Positions 32,735 through 41,348 of a stretch of 64,000 bases of DNA are shown here, piece after piece. The position numbers were made by a program, and so were the translations under genes. The notes under the pieces are model-generated. The model made no database searches. It was not told the origin of the DNA and saw nothing but the letters and a program-made list of their open reading frames with translations. The DNA is from Falsirhodobacter sp051195255. Lineage in GTDB: Bacteria > Pseudomonadota > Alphaproteobacteria > Rhodobacterales > Rhodobacteraceae. The stretch covers positions 1 through 64,000 of the forward strand of contig NZ_JBNJLK010000008.1 of assembly GCF_051195255.1 (NCBI RefSeq), written 5' to 3'. Position 1 is the first letter of the stretch, and each line of letters opens with the position of its first letter.

Positions 32735-35167
32735 ATGGCCAAGAAAATGCTGATCGATGCCACGCACCCGGAGGAAACCCGGGTCGTCGTGGTGGACGGA
32801 AACAAGGTCGAGGAGTTTGACTTCGAGACCGTAAACAGGCGCCAGATCTCGGGCAACATCTACCTTGCCAAGGTGATGCGGGTGGAGCCGTCGCTGCAGG
32901 CGGCTTTTGTCGATTACGGTGGGAACCGTCACGGCTTCCTCGCCTTCGCTGAGATCCACCCGGATTACTACCAGATCCCCGTCGCGGACCGTGAGGCGCT
33001 GCTGGCCGAGGAACGCGCCTTCGCACGTGACGACGAGGAAGCCTCCAAGCGTCAGGACGCCGAAGAAGCAGCGTCGGTCGAAGAGGGCGAGGACGGCGAC
33101 GAGGCCGACGAGATCGAGTCGATTGCCGAAGAGGATGTGAGCGAGGAAATCCGCGCGCCCCGCAAGCCGCGCGCCCGCCGCTACAAGATCCAGGAAGTGA
33201 TCAAGGTCCGCCAGATCATGCTGGTTCAGGTCGTGAAGGAGGAGCGGGGCAACAAGGGTGCCGCGCTGACGACCTATCTGTCGCTGGCTGGCCGTTACTG
33301 CGTGCTGATGCCGAACACGGCGCGGGGCGGCGGGATTTCCCGCAAGATCACGCAGGCGGCGGATCGCAAGAAGCTGAAGGAAATCGCGGCCGAACTGTCG
33401 GTGCCGGAAGGCGCGGGCCTGATCATCCGCACCGCCGGATCGAAGCGCACGAAGCCCGAGATCCGTCGCGACTACGAATACCTGATGCGCCTGTGGGAAC
33501 AGATCCGCGAACTGACGCTGAAATCGGTCGCGCCCGCCCAGATCTATGAAGAAGGCGACCTGATCAAGCGCACGATCCGCGACCTCTTCAACTCGGAGAT
33601 CGAGGAAGTGCTGGTCGAGGGCGAGGACGGCTATCGCACCGCCAAGGACTTCATGCGGATGATCATGCCCGATCATGCGCGGCAGGTGAAACGCTATGCC
33701 GACCAGATGCCGCTGTTTGCACGCTATCAGGTGGAAAGCTATCTCGGCGGCATGTTCAATCCGATCGTGCAGCTGAAATCCGGCGGCTACATCGTGATCG
33801 GCGTGACCGAGGCGCTGGTGGCCGTGGACGTGAACTCCGGCCGGGCGACGAAGGAAGGCTCCATCGAGGAGACGGCGCTGAAGACGAACCTGGAGGCCGC
33901 CGAGGAGGTGGCACGCCAGCTGCGTCTGCGCGACCTGGCCGGCCTGATCGTCATCGACTTCATCGACATGGATGAGCGCAAGAACAACATCGCGGTCGAA
34001 AAGCGTCTGAAGGACAAGCTGAAGACGGACCGCGCCCGCATCCAGGTGGGCCGTATCTCGGGCTTCGGGCTGATGGAGATGAGCCGTCAGCGCCTGCATC
34101 CGGGCATGCTTGAATCCACGACGCAGCCCTGCTCGCACTGCCACGGCACGGGCCTGATCCGTTCGGATGACAGCCTGTCGTTGCAGGTCCTGCGCCAGCT
34201 GGAAGAAGAAGGCACGCGCAAGCGGTCGAAAGAGGTGCTGCTGAAGGCGCCGGTCGCGGTCGTGAACTTCCTGATGAACAACAAGCGCGAACACATCGCG
34301 CTGATCGAGACGCGCTATGGCATGGCCGTGCGGATCGAGGCGGACCCGCATCTGGTGTCGCCCGACTACTCGATCGAGAAGTTCAACACCGCCACCCGCA
34401 TCGTGCCGGCCTCCTCGGTCATCACGGGCGACGCCTCGCTGATGGGCGAGCTGGTGGAAGAGGAAGAGCTGGATCTGCCGGTGACTGTGGAGGAGGTCGA
34501 AGAGGCCGAAACCGTGGACATGCGGGACGCGACCGAAGCCGCCGATGCGGCAGACGTCGCGGAGGAGCCGGGTGAAGGCGGCGGCAAGAAGAAGCGCCGC
34601 CGTCGTCGCCGTCGCCGGTCGGGCCAGGCCGAACTTTCGGGTGCCGAAGCCGCCTCGGACGAAGACTCGGCGGGCGGTGAAAGCGTGGCCGAGGAGATCG
34701 CGGAAGCACCGATCGACCCCGAGCCGCAGCCCGTACCCGCCCCGATCGCCGAGCCTGCGCCGGAGCCTGTCGTGGAAGTGGCGGCCGAGCCGAAGCGCCG
34801 CAGCCGCAGCCGCAAGAAGGCCGAGCCTGTGATCGAACCCGCCGCCGAGGCCGAGGAGGTTGCCACCGAGGCCGCGCCAAAACGGACCCGCACGCGCACC
34901 CGCAAGGCGGCCGAGCCGGTAGCCGAGGACGCAGCCGCCCCCAAGCGCAGCCGCAAGAAGGCCGAGCCGGCGGCGGAAGCCGCTCCGGCGGAGGAGGCGG
35001 CGCCCAAGCGCAGCCGCAGCCGCAAGAAGGCCGAGCCGGTGGCCGAACCCGTGGCGGAGGCGGCACCTGTCGTGGCGCCCGAACCCGCCGCCGCGCCCGA
35101 GCCGGCGCCCGCCGAGGAGCCTGCGGAAGACGCCAAGCCGCGTCGCCGCGGCTGGTGGGCCGTGTAA
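32735..35167 (+). CDS. rne: Ribonuclease E/G family endoribonuclease
   Basis: Main mRNA decay and rRNA/tRNA processing endonuclease; 810 aa. The S1 domain starts at GNIYLAKVMRVEPSLQAAFVDYG and carries a Glu/Asp-rich insert (about 95-145). The catalytic domain shows VDVNSGRATKEGSIEETAL and LIVIDFIDMDERKN, and the zinc link is CSHCHGTG. The C-terminal 200 residues are low complexity, with Glu/Ala/Pro stretches and repeated basic SRSRKKAEP units, the usual disordered degradosome scaffold. A terminator follows. Confidence 0.95.
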   Translation: MAKKMLIDATHPEETRVVVVDGNKVEEFDFETVNRRQISGNIYLAKVMRVEPSLQAAFVDYGGNRHGFLAFAEIHPDYYQIPVADREALLAEERAFARDDEEASKRQDAEEAASVEEGEDGDEADEIESIAEEDVSEEIRAPRKPRARRYKIQEVIKVRQIMLVQVVKEERGNKGAALTTYLSLAGRYCVLMPNTARGGGISRKITQAADRKKLKEIAAELSVPEGAGLIIRTAGSKRTKPEIRRDYEYLMRLWEQIRELTLKSVAPAQIYEEGDLIKRTIRDLFNSEIEEVLVEGEDGYRTAKDFMRMIMPDHARQVKRYADQMPLFARYQVESYLGGMFNPIVQLKSGGYIVIGVTEALVAVDVNSGRATKEGSIEETALKTNLEAAEEVARQLRLRDLAGLIVIDFIDMDERKNNIAVEKRLKDKLKTDRARIQVGRISGFGLMEMSRQRLHPGMLESTTQPCSHCHGTGLIRSDDSLSLQVLRQLEEEGTRKRSKEVLLKAPVAVVNFLMNNKREHIALIETRYGMAVRIEADPHLVSPDYSIEKFNTATRIVPASSVITGDASLMGELVEEEELDLPVTVEEVEEAETVDMRDATEAADAADVAEEPGEGGGKKKRRRRRRRRSGQAELSGAEAASDEDSAGGESVAEEIAEAPIDPEPQPVPAPIAEPAPEPVVEVAAEPKRRSRSRKKAEPVIEPAAEAEEVATEAAPKRTRTRTRKAAEPVAEDAAAPKRSRKKAEPAAEAAPAEEAAPKRSRSRKKAEPVAEPVAEAAPVVAPEPAAAPEPAPAEEPAEDAKPRRRGWWAV
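34793..35040 (+). repeat. Imperfect basic repeats in the RNase E tail
   Basis: Three copies of a unit encoding K-R-(S)-R-S-R-K-K-A-E-P-V occur at about 34793-34830, 34949-34978 and 35005-35040, separated by Ala/Glu-rich spacers with a further KRTRTRTRKAAEP variant between. They encode Arg/Lys patches likely to bind RNA or protein partners. Copy number could vary between strains. Confidence 0.75.
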
Positions 35168-35180
35168 GCCAATCCGGAAG

Positions 35181-35206
35181 AAAGGGCGCCTTCGGGCGCC
35201 CTTTTT
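35181..35206 (+). terminator. Rho-independent terminator of rne
   Basis: AAAGGGCGCC (35181-35190), TTCG loop and GGCGCCCTTT (35195-35204), then further T. Perfect 10-bp stem just after the stop codon. Confidence 0.92.
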
Positions 35207-35280
35207 GCACGCGGAAGTGACGCTGCCCCTCTCGTGATCCGCGGGCGGATCATGTTATGCCAGCGGGGACAGGAGGGCAC

Positions 35281-36030
35281 ATGGCCGGTTTCGACATGTT
35301 GGACGCGGGGCTTTTGTCCGCGATGATGATCGCGCTGACCGCAGGCGTGCTCAGCTTCCTCAGCCCCTGCGTGCTGCCCATCGTGCCGCCCTATCTGGCG
35401 TATATGAGCGGGATCAGCATGAACGACATGCGCGGGGAAGGGGGGCGCCGCCGCATCCTCCTGCCGGCGCTGTTCTTCGTGATGGGGCTGTCGACCGTCT
35501 TCCTGTTCCTCGGGCTGGCGGCCTCGGCGCTAGGCACGGCGCTTCTGCAATATCAGGACGTGATGACGAAGGTGGCCGGGGTCGTGGTGATCCTGTTCGG
35601 CCTGCACTTTATCGGCCTGCTGCGCATTCCCCTCTTGAACCGCGAGGCGCGGATGGATGCGGGCGATCAGGGCGGGTCGGCCTTGGGGGCCTATGTGCTG
35701 GGGCTGGCCTTCGCCTTCGGCTGGACGCCCTGCATCGGGCCGCAACTGGGCGCCATCCTGTCGCTGGCCGCAACCGAGGCGAACGTGGCGCGCGGCACGG
35801 CGCTGCTGGGCGTCTATGCCATTGGGCTTGGGCTGCCCTTCCTGCTGGCCGCGCTGTTCATCAACCGCGCCATCGGCGTGATGAACCGGCTGAAGCCGTG
35901 GATGGGCGTGATCGAAAAGGCCATGGGGGCGCTGCTGATCCTGGTCGGCGTGGCGCTGGTGACCGGCCTTTTCAGCATGTTCTCGTTCTTCCTGCTGGAA
36001 AACGTGCCGCTTCTGGGCCGCCTCGGCTAG
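35281..36030 (+). CDS. ccdA: Cytochrome c biogenesis protein CcdA (DsbD-like)
   Basis: Six-helix inner-membrane thiol transporter that passes electrons from cytoplasmic thioredoxin to periplasmic apocytochrome c factors. 249 aa. The two redox cysteines are in LSFLSPCVLPIVPPYLAY and GWTPCIGPQLGAIL. The ATG at 35281 follows AGGAGG. Its end overlaps a convergent small gene by 4 nt. No other cytochrome maturation genes are nearby. Confidence 0.93.
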   Translation: MAGFDMLDAGLLSAMMIALTAGVLSFLSPCVLPIVPPYLAYMSGISMNDMRGEGGRRRILLPALFFVMGLSTVFLFLGLAASALGTALLQYQDVMTKVAGVVVILFGLHFIGLLRIPLLNREARMDAGDQGGSALGAYVLGLAFAFGWTPCIGPQLGAILSLAATEANVARGTALLGVYAIGLGLPFLLAALFINRAIGVMNRLKPWMGVIEKAMGALLILVGVALVTGLFSMFSFFLLENVPLLGRLG

Positions 36031-36239
36031 GCCGGGCGAAAGCGCCGCAGCACATAGACGCGGATGGCGGACGCGAGGTTCGCGTCCCCCCGTTCGGCGT
36101 CGATCTCGGCGGCCAGAAGGTTGATCGCCTTGCCGTCCTCGTCCGCGATCTCGCGGAAGGCTTTCCAGAATTCCGGTTCCAGCGTCACGCTGGTGCGGTG
36201 GCCGTGCAGGGTCAGCGAATGCTTCTCCGGCCCGTTCAT
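36027..36239 (-). CDS. Ribbon-helix-helix domain protein
   Basis: 70 aa with the RHH-type fold of small DNA-binding proteins: strand HRTSVTLEPEF, helix WKAFREIADEDGKAIN, and helix NLASAIRVYVLRRF. Such aryl-sulfate-sulfotransferase-associated RHH_4 proteins are common in alphaproteobacteria. Last gene of fumC-DUF4169-RHH; its ATG overlaps the stop of the preceding gene by 4 nt. Target unknown; no toxin partner is visible. Confidence 0.8.
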   Translation of the reverse strand: MNGPEKHSLTLHGHRTSVTLEPEFWKAFREIADEDGKAINLLAAEIDAERGDANLASAIRVYVLRRFRPA

Positions 36240-36421
36240 TCCGGGGCCCGGTCCGTCTTGTGCCCGTCCAGATCGCGGCGAGCCTTGTCGGACTCGGCTT
36301 TCTGACGGTGACGTTCGGCCTTGGTCAAGCCGAACTTCGCGGCGTTGGTGTCGCCCTGCGCGCGTTTCGCCCGCCGCTCCTGCGTCTTGCGGGCGGCGCG
36401 CAGGTTGACGACTTCTCCCAT
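36236..36421 (-). CDS. DUF4169 family protein
   Basis: 61 aa, highly charged. The pattern VVNLRAARKTQERRAKR, followed by NAAKFGLTKAER and LDGHK, matches DUF4169, a family found with RHH proteins in Rhodobacteraceae and rhizobia. It begins one base into the fumC stop (TGATG), so it is translated with fumC. Function unknown; the basic composition suggests nucleic acid binding. Confidence 0.85.
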   Translation of the reverse strand: MGEVVNLRAARKTQERRAKRAQGDTNAAKFGLTKAERHRQKAESDKARRDLDGHKTDRAPE

Positions 36422-37815
36422 CAGCCTTTCGGGCCGATCATGTCTTCGGGACGCACGACGCGGTCGAACGTCTCCCCATCCACGAGGCCAAGGGCGATCG
36501 CTTCTTCCCGCAGGGTGGTACCGTTCTTGTGCGCGGTCTTGGCCACCTTGGTCGCGTTGTCATAGCCGATGGTGGGGGCCAGCGCCGTCACCAGCATCAG
36601 CGACTCCTTCATCAGCTTGTCGATCCGCGCGGTGTTGGCCTGCGTGCCCACGACCATGTTGTCCGTGAATGAACCGGCCGCGTCGCCCAGCAGTTGCATG
36701 GATTGCAGCACGTTGTAGGACATCATCGGGTTGTAGACGTTCAGTTCGAAATGGCCCTGCGACCCGGCGAAGCCCACGGCGGCGTCGTTGCCCATCACAT
36801 GCGCGCAGACCATGGTCAGCGCCTCGGCCTGCGTCGGGTTCACCTTGCCCGGCATGATGGACGATCCGGGTTCGTTCTCCGGCAGGATCAGCTCGCCCAG
36901 GCCCGAGCGGGGGCCGGAGCCCAGAAGCCGCAGGTCGTTCGCGATCTTGAACAGCGACGCGGCCACCGTCTTCAGCGCACCCGAGAACATGACCATCGCG
37001 TCATGCGCGGCCAGCGCCTCGAACTTGTTCGGGGCGGTGACGAAGGGCAGGCCGGTGATCGTGGCGATCTCGGCGGCGACGCGGGTGTCCCAGCCCACAC
37101 GGGTGTTCAGACCGGTGCCGACGGCGGTGCCGCCCTGCGCCAGTTCGTAGATGTCGGGCAGGCAGGCCTTCACCCGCTCGATCCCTTTTTCCACCTGCTT
37201 GGCATAGCCGCTGAACTCCTGCCCCAGCGTCAGGGGCGTGGCGTCCTGCGTGTGCGTGCGGCCGATCTTGATGATGTCCTTGAACTCCTCAGACTTCGCG
37301 ACCAGCGCCTTGTGCAGCTTTTCAAGGCCGGGGATCAGCGTGTCGCGGGCCATCATGCCGATGGCGACGTGCATCGCGGTGGGGAAGGTGTCGTTGGACG
37401 ACTGGCCCATGTTGCAGTGGTCGTTCGGGTGGACGGGCTTCTTGGAGCCCATCTCGCCGCCCAGCATCTCGATCGCGCGGTTGGAGATGACCTCGTTCGC
37501 GTTCATGTTGGACTGGGTGCCCGAACCCGTCTGCCAAACCACCAGCGGGAAGTTGTCGTCGAACTTGCCGTCGATCACCTCTTGCGCGGCGGCGGCGATG
37601 GTGTCGGCGAGCTTCGCGTCCATGTCGCCCTGCGCCTTGTTCACCAGCGCGCAGGCCTTCTTGATGACGCCCAGCGCGCGGATGATCGCGACGGGCTGCT
37701 TTTCCCAGCCGATCGGGAAGTTCTGGATGGAGCGCTGGGTTTGCGCGCCCCAGTACTTGTCGGCGGGGACGTCAAGCGGGCCGAAGCTGTCGGTCTCGGT
37801 GCGGGTCGCGGTCAT
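36421..37815 (-). CDS. fumC: Class II fumarate hydratase
   Basis: Iron-independent fumarase of the TCA cycle; 464 aa. Signatures: SGTQSNMNANEVISNRA, PNDHCNMGQSSNDTFPTAMH, GRTHTQDATPLTLGQE and the family motif GSSIMPGKVNPTQAE. AGGAGG precedes the ATG at 37815. It heads an operon with DUF4169 and an RHH protein. Confidence 0.97.
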   Translation of the reverse strand: MTATRTETDSFGPLDVPADKYWGAQTQRSIQNFPIGWEKQPVAIIRALGVIKKACALVNKAQGDMDAKLADTIAAAAQEVIDGKFDDNFPLVVWQTGSGTQSNMNANEVISNRAIEMLGGEMGSKKPVHPNDHCNMGQSSNDTFPTAMHVAIGMMARDTLIPGLEKLHKALVAKSEEFKDIIKIGRTHTQDATPLTLGQEFSGYAKQVEKGIERVKACLPDIYELAQGGTAVGTGLNTRVGWDTRVAAEIATITGLPFVTAPNKFEALAAHDAMVMFSGALKTVAASLFKIANDLRLLGSGPRSGLGELILPENEPGSSIMPGKVNPTQAEALTMVCAHVMGNDAAVGFAGSQGHFELNVYNPMMSYNVLQSMQLLGDAAGSFTDNMVVGTQANTARIDKLMKESLMLVTALAPTIGYDNATKVAKTAHKNGTTLREEAIALGLVDGETFDRVVRPEDMIGPKG

Positions 37816-37900
37816 GTGATCCTCCTGTCGCTGGCCCATGTGATAATTCGGACCGGCGATCAGATCAATCGGCATGCCGCCGCATACGGCGATAACCGTC

Positions 37901-38359
37901 TTACTTGCGGAACTTGTCCAGGCTGACAATCTCGGCCTCGCCCCGCGGGGGTTCGGGCGGCAGATCGTCGGGGCTTTCGTCCTCGTCCTCCTCCTCGTCG
38001 ACCTGTTCCTGCGTCTCGAAGCGCAGGCCGAATTCCACGGACGGATCGACAAAGGTGCGGATGGCGTCGAAGGGGATGGCCAAGGGTTCGGGCTGGTTGC
38101 CGAAGTTCAGCGTGATCGTGAACCCTTCGTCGGTGACGGTCAGGTTGTCGAACCAGTGCTGGATGACGACGGTCATCTCCTCGGGGTAGCGCATGCGCAG
38201 CCAGTCGGCGATCTCCACCCCTTCGGCGTTCGTGTCGAAGGTGATGAAGAAATGATGGTCGCCGGGCAGTCCGTCGCGGGCGACATCCTCCAGAACGTTC
38301 TGGATCAGCGTGCGCATCGCGCGATGCATCAGGTTGCCATAATCGATCGTACTGGCCAT
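37901..38359 (-). CDS. sspB: SspB family ClpXP adaptor
   Basis: Delivers ssrA-tagged proteins to ClpXP. 152 aa, the alphaproteobacterial type. The folded domain spans about 1-115 (IDYGNLMHRAMR, ITFDTNAEGVEIADWL, EGFTITLNFGNQPEPLAIPF). An acidic linker (EEEDEDESPDDLPPEPP) leads to the C-terminal ClpX-binding tail EIVSLDKFRK. It lies directly downstream of ssrA on the same strand, which pairs the tagging RNA with the adaptor that reads the tag. Confidence 0.92.
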   Translation of the reverse strand: MASTIDYGNLMHRAMRTLIQNVLEDVARDGLPGDHHFFITFDTNAEGVEIADWLRMRYPEEMTVVIQHWFDNLTVTDEGFTITLNFGNQPEPLAIPFDAIRTFVDPSVEFGLRFETQEQVDEEEDEDESPDDLPPEPPRGEAEIVSLDKFRK

Positions 38360-38414
38360 GCGCTCCTCCGGCTGCTGGGGGAAAGCATAGAACGTCGATC
38401 ACCGGAAAGGAAGG

Positions 38415-38705
38415 GAGGTGCAGGATTCTGTTGCCAGGCTCCTGCGGGCCCCGCCTTACGCGGCTAAGCGCAAGGACTTAGGTTTCGATAACCTTTACTG
38501 CTTACGCAGCAACGGCCATCGGAGCACGGTTGTCGTTGGCAACTGTACAATTCGGACCGATAACGGTGGTACCTCACCGAGCGAAAGCTGGCCCCTTTAG
38601 ACGTTCGTCGATCCTGTTTCGGCCCCCTCCGCCCCCAACGAGGGAGTGTTGGTGGAGCCGCCGGGTACCGCCCCCGGGTCCGATCCGCTTATTACGGGTG
38701 CGTTT
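38415..38705 (-). ncRNA. ssrA: Two-piece (circularly permuted) tmRNA
   Basis: Rescues stalled ribosomes. On the minus strand the order is acceptor piece, spacer, coding piece. The acceptor piece ends in CGGCTCC-ACCA with its 3' A at 38650. The mature 5' end of the coding piece is GGGGCCG at 38626. These two form a 7-bp acceptor stem with a G3-U70 pair, the alanine identity element. The 23-nt spacer (38627-38649) should be removed. The tag frame, 38540 to 38502, encodes ANDNRAPMAVAA and a TAA. A 7-nt T-loop-like segment lies between CCGGG and CCCGG. The outer ends (38415, 38705) are estimates. A possible promoter is TTCGGG and GATAAA 17 nt apart near 38710-38740. Confidence 0.93.
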
Positions 38706-38750
38706 ATCGCCATAGTCCGGGCAAGCCCGAACAGCCCTGATATAGGCCGA

Positions 38751-38780
38751 AGGTTCCGGCGGGGCAAGGGGCCGGAACCT
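38751..38780. promoter_or_regulatory. 10-bp perfect inverted repeat between ssrA and DUF3140
   Basis: AGGTTCCGGC (38751-38760) and GCCGGAACCT (38771-38780) flank the 10-nt loop GGGGCAAGGG. It lies 40 nt before the DUF3140 start, and near the ssrA promoter on the other strand. It could be an RNA hairpin in the leader or an operator. Confidence 0.5.
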
Positions 38781-38819
38781 CTGGCGTGCCGGGCGGTTGC
38801 CGATGGGAAGGAGAGGCCG

Positions 38820-39152
38820 ATGACCAAATCCCATGACGACATCTGGACCGAATGGTCCGACCTGGTGAACATGACGCCGGCGGCGCTGAAGGCGTGGCTG
38901 GACACGGACGAAAGCCAAGGCGTCGGCGACACGCGCGGCGACGGCGAAAGCACGGGCCACCAGTCGGGCCGTCACATCCTGAAGATCAAGGACACGAAGA
39001 AGGCCGACCTGTCCGAGGAGGACTGGGCGCACATGGCCAAGGTCGTGGGCTATATCAAGCGCCACAAGGCGCAGGGTGGACCCCAGTCTGACATGGAGCA
39101 CAGCGACTGGCGCTTCTCCCTGATGAACTGGGGCCACGACCCGATGAAGTGA
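38820..39152 (+). CDS. DUF3140 family protein
   Basis: 110 aa soluble protein. MTKSHDDIWTEWSDLVNMTP, LKAWLDTDESQGVG, HQSGRHILKI and DWAHMAKVVGYIKRHKAQ match DUF3140, a widespread family of unknown function often found near stress genes. The end reads WRFSLMNWGHDP. GGAAGGAGAGG precedes the ATG. Divergent from ssrA. Confidence 0.85.
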   Translation: MTKSHDDIWTEWSDLVNMTPAALKAWLDTDESQGVGDTRGDGESTGHQSGRHILKIKDTKKADLSEEDWAHMAKVVGYIKRHKAQGGPQSDMEHSDWRFSLMNWGHDPMK

Positions 39153-39167
39153 CGCGGGGCCGGGGGA

Positions 39168-40211
39168 TCAGAACCCGGCCTTGATCTCCTCGAACGTCTG
39201 GACCATGCGGTCGCGCATCTGGTTGTCGATCGGCGTCTGCGACAGCAGCGTGCCCTCGACCGGATCCAGATAGGCGGCCTTCAGGTCGTCTTCCGACACC
39301 ATCGCCATGCCGTCGGGGTTCGTGTGGGCATAGCCGATGTTGTCCACCAGCACCTGCGCGGATTCGGGGGCCAGCCAGGCGTTGATGAAGTCGTAGGCCT
39401 TGTCTTCGTTGCCCGGACCTTCCTTGAAGTTCACATAGCCGCAGAAGAAGGAAGACGCGCCTTCCTCGGCCTGGCGGTTGAAGGCGATGGGGAAGTTGTC
39501 TTCCTGCATCAGCGCCACGCCGTCATTCCACGACCAGGACACCTGAACCTGACCGCCGGCCATCAGCTGCGTCAGTTCGGCCGGATCGGCCCAGTAGGCG
39601 ACCACGCTGGGATGCACGTCGCGCAGCCACTGGGCGGCGGCTTCGAACTGTTCGTCCGTGGCCTTGGTCCAGTCGGTCACGCCTGTCGCCAGATAGGCCA
39701 GCGCCCAGATGTCGTCGGTGTTGTCGGGAAGGGAGATGCGGCCCGCATATTTCGGGTCCTTGAAGACCTGAAGGCTTTGCACATCCTCTTCCGGGACGGT
39801 GTCGGGGTTGTAGGCGACGGCGGTGTAGGCATAGTCGGTCGGGATGAACCAGACGCCGGAGTCATCCTTAAAGATTTCGGAATCCGTGAAGCGGGCGTCG
39901 ATCTTTTCGTAAGCCGGGATGCGCGACACGTCCCAAGGTTCGATCAGGCCGGCGTCGCGGTATTTCGACACCATCTGCGAACAGGGATGGCCCACATCCG
40001 CGCGGAAACCGGATGCGACCTTCTGGAACGCTTCGTCATCATCGCCGAACAGCGAATAGGTGGGCGCGTCGCCGTTCTTGTCGATATAGGCCTGTACAAG
40101 GCCGGGAACGTCGAAACCGGCCCAGTCCAGCACGATCAGATCGGGATCGGCGGCATGGGCGGGCAGGGCAAGGGCGATGGCCGAGGCGGCGCCGAGAAGC
40201 GTCTTGGTCAT
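39168..40211 (-). CDS. Extracellular solute-binding protein, polyamine (PotD/PotF) type
   Basis: 347 aa periplasmic protein. Signal peptide MTKTLLGAASAIALALPAHA precedes the mature start ADPDLIVLDWAGFD. PTDYAYTAVAYNPDTV, PDNTDDIWALAYLATG and AFINAW-like segments (YDFINAWLAPESA) follow spermidine/putrescine-binding proteins. Two cysteines (HPCSQ and FFCGYV) are present. No permease or ATPase gene is adjacent, so it is an orphan component whose transporter lies elsewhere. The ATG at 40211 follows GAGGATACC. Confidence 0.87.
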   Translation of the reverse strand: MTKTLLGAASAIALALPAHAADPDLIVLDWAGFDVPGLVQAYIDKNGDAPTYSLFGDDDEAFQKVASGFRADVGHPCSQMVSKYRDAGLIEPWDVSRIPAYEKIDARFTDSEIFKDDSGVWFIPTDYAYTAVAYNPDTVPEEDVQSLQVFKDPKYAGRISLPDNTDDIWALAYLATGVTDWTKATDEQFEAAAQWLRDVHPSVVAYWADPAELTQLMAGGQVQVSWSWNDGVALMQEDNFPIAFNRQAEEGASSFFCGYVNFKEGPGNEDKAYDFINAWLAPESAQVLVDNIGYAHTNPDGMAMVSEDDLKAAYLDPVEGTLLSQTPIDNQMRDRMVQTFEEIKAGF

Positions 40212-40370
40212 GGTATCCTCAAACATGGAAATTCACGAGAAATCCTATGGCGGGGGCGGGGATGCGTCCAGTGCGGATTGCCCAACGGACGGGCTTTGCC
40301 CAAATCTTGGGCGCCCTTGGCAAACGGCCCCCGCCCTCTACCTGACAGGCAGCTTGAATGGAGTGACCGC

Positions 40371-41348
40371 ATGACACAGTTCCGTGCCCTTGTGATGGAC
40401 GCCGACGGTCCGCCCCGCTTGGCCGATCTGGACGAAAGCCGGCTGCCGCAGGGCGACGTGACGGTGGCGGTCGAATGGTCCACCCTGAACTACAAGGACG
40501 GGTTGATCCTGAACCGGCAGATGGGCGGGATCGAACGCTGGCCACATGTGCCGGGGATCGATTTTGCGGGCACGGTCACCGCCTCGGACGATCCGCGTCA
40601 TGCGGTGGGCGAAAAGGTCGTGCTGACCGGCTGGCGCGTGGGCGAACGGCAATGGGGCGGCTATGCCACCCGTGCGCGGGTGAAGGGCGACTGGCTGGTG
40701 TCGCTTCCCCCTGGCCTGTCGACCCGCGATGCGATGGCGCTGGGCACGGCGGGCTTCACCGCCATGCTGGCCGTTCTGGCGTTGGAGGATCACGGGCTGG
40801 AAGAGGGCGAGGTTCTGGTGACCGGCGCCTCGGGCGGGGTGGGGTCGGTGGCGGTGGCGCTGCTGGCGGCGCTGGGCCACCGGGTCGTGGCGTCCAGCGG
40901 GCGGGACGCGGTCAGCGACTATCTGACGGGGCTGGGTGCGACGCGGATCATCCCGCGCGACGATTTGGCGGATCCGCCCGCCAAGCCCGTGGACAGCGAA
41001 ACCTGGGCGGGATGCGTCGATTCGGTGGGTGGCGCGACGCTGGCGCGGGTGCTGACGCAGATGCGGTATCGCGCCTCGGTCGCGGCGGTGGGGCTGGCGG
41101 GCGGGACGGAGGTTCCGACCACCGTGCTGCCGTTCCTGCTGCGGGGCATCAACCTGCTGGGCATCGATTCCGTGATGTGCCCCACGCCCTTGCGTCAGCG
41201 GGCGTGGGACCGGATCGCGCAGGACATGCCGATGGACAAGGTGCGCGACACCGTGACGGAAGTGGGGCTGTCGGACCTGCCGGATCTGGCGGGGGCCATC
41301 CTTAGGGGCGGGGTTCGTGGGCGCACCGTGGTCAACGTGAACGCATGA
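40371..41348 (+). CDS. acuI: AcuI/YhdH-type quinone oxidoreductase (acrylyl-CoA reductase)
   Basis: 325 aa zinc-free medium-chain reductase. STLNYKDGLILNRQM and HVPGIDFAGTV belong to the YhdH/AcuI subfamily; the NADPH fold is VTGASGGVGSVAVALL, and CVDSVGGATLARVL is typical. In Rhodobacter sphaeroides AcuI reduces acrylyl-CoA to propionyl-CoA and protects from acrylate made from DMSP or 3-hydroxypropionate. No dddL or acuR is adjacent. Overlaps the photolyase start by 4 nt. Confidence 0.85.
   Translation: MTQFRALVMDADGPPRLADLDESRLPQGDVTVAVEWSTLNYKDGLILNRQMGGIERWPHVPGIDFAGTVTASDDPRHAVGEKVVLTGWRVGERQWGGYATRARVKGDWLVSLPPGLSTRDAMALGTAGFTAMLAVLALEDHGLEEGEVLVTGASGGVGSVAVALLAALGHRVVASSGRDAVSDYLTGLGATRIIPRDDLADPPAKPVDSETWAGCVDSVGGATLARVLTQMRYRASVAAVGLAGGTEVPTTVLPFLLRGINLLGIDSVMCPTPLRQRAWDRIAQDMPMDKVRDTVTEVGLSDLPDLAGAILRGGVRGRTVVNVNA

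Noticed and set aside
36027..36421. Toxin-antitoxin pair formed by the RHH and DUF4169 genes
   Set aside because: Both families are known as stand-alone companions of fumC in alphaproteobacteria; neither resembles a toxin such as ParE, RelE or HicA.
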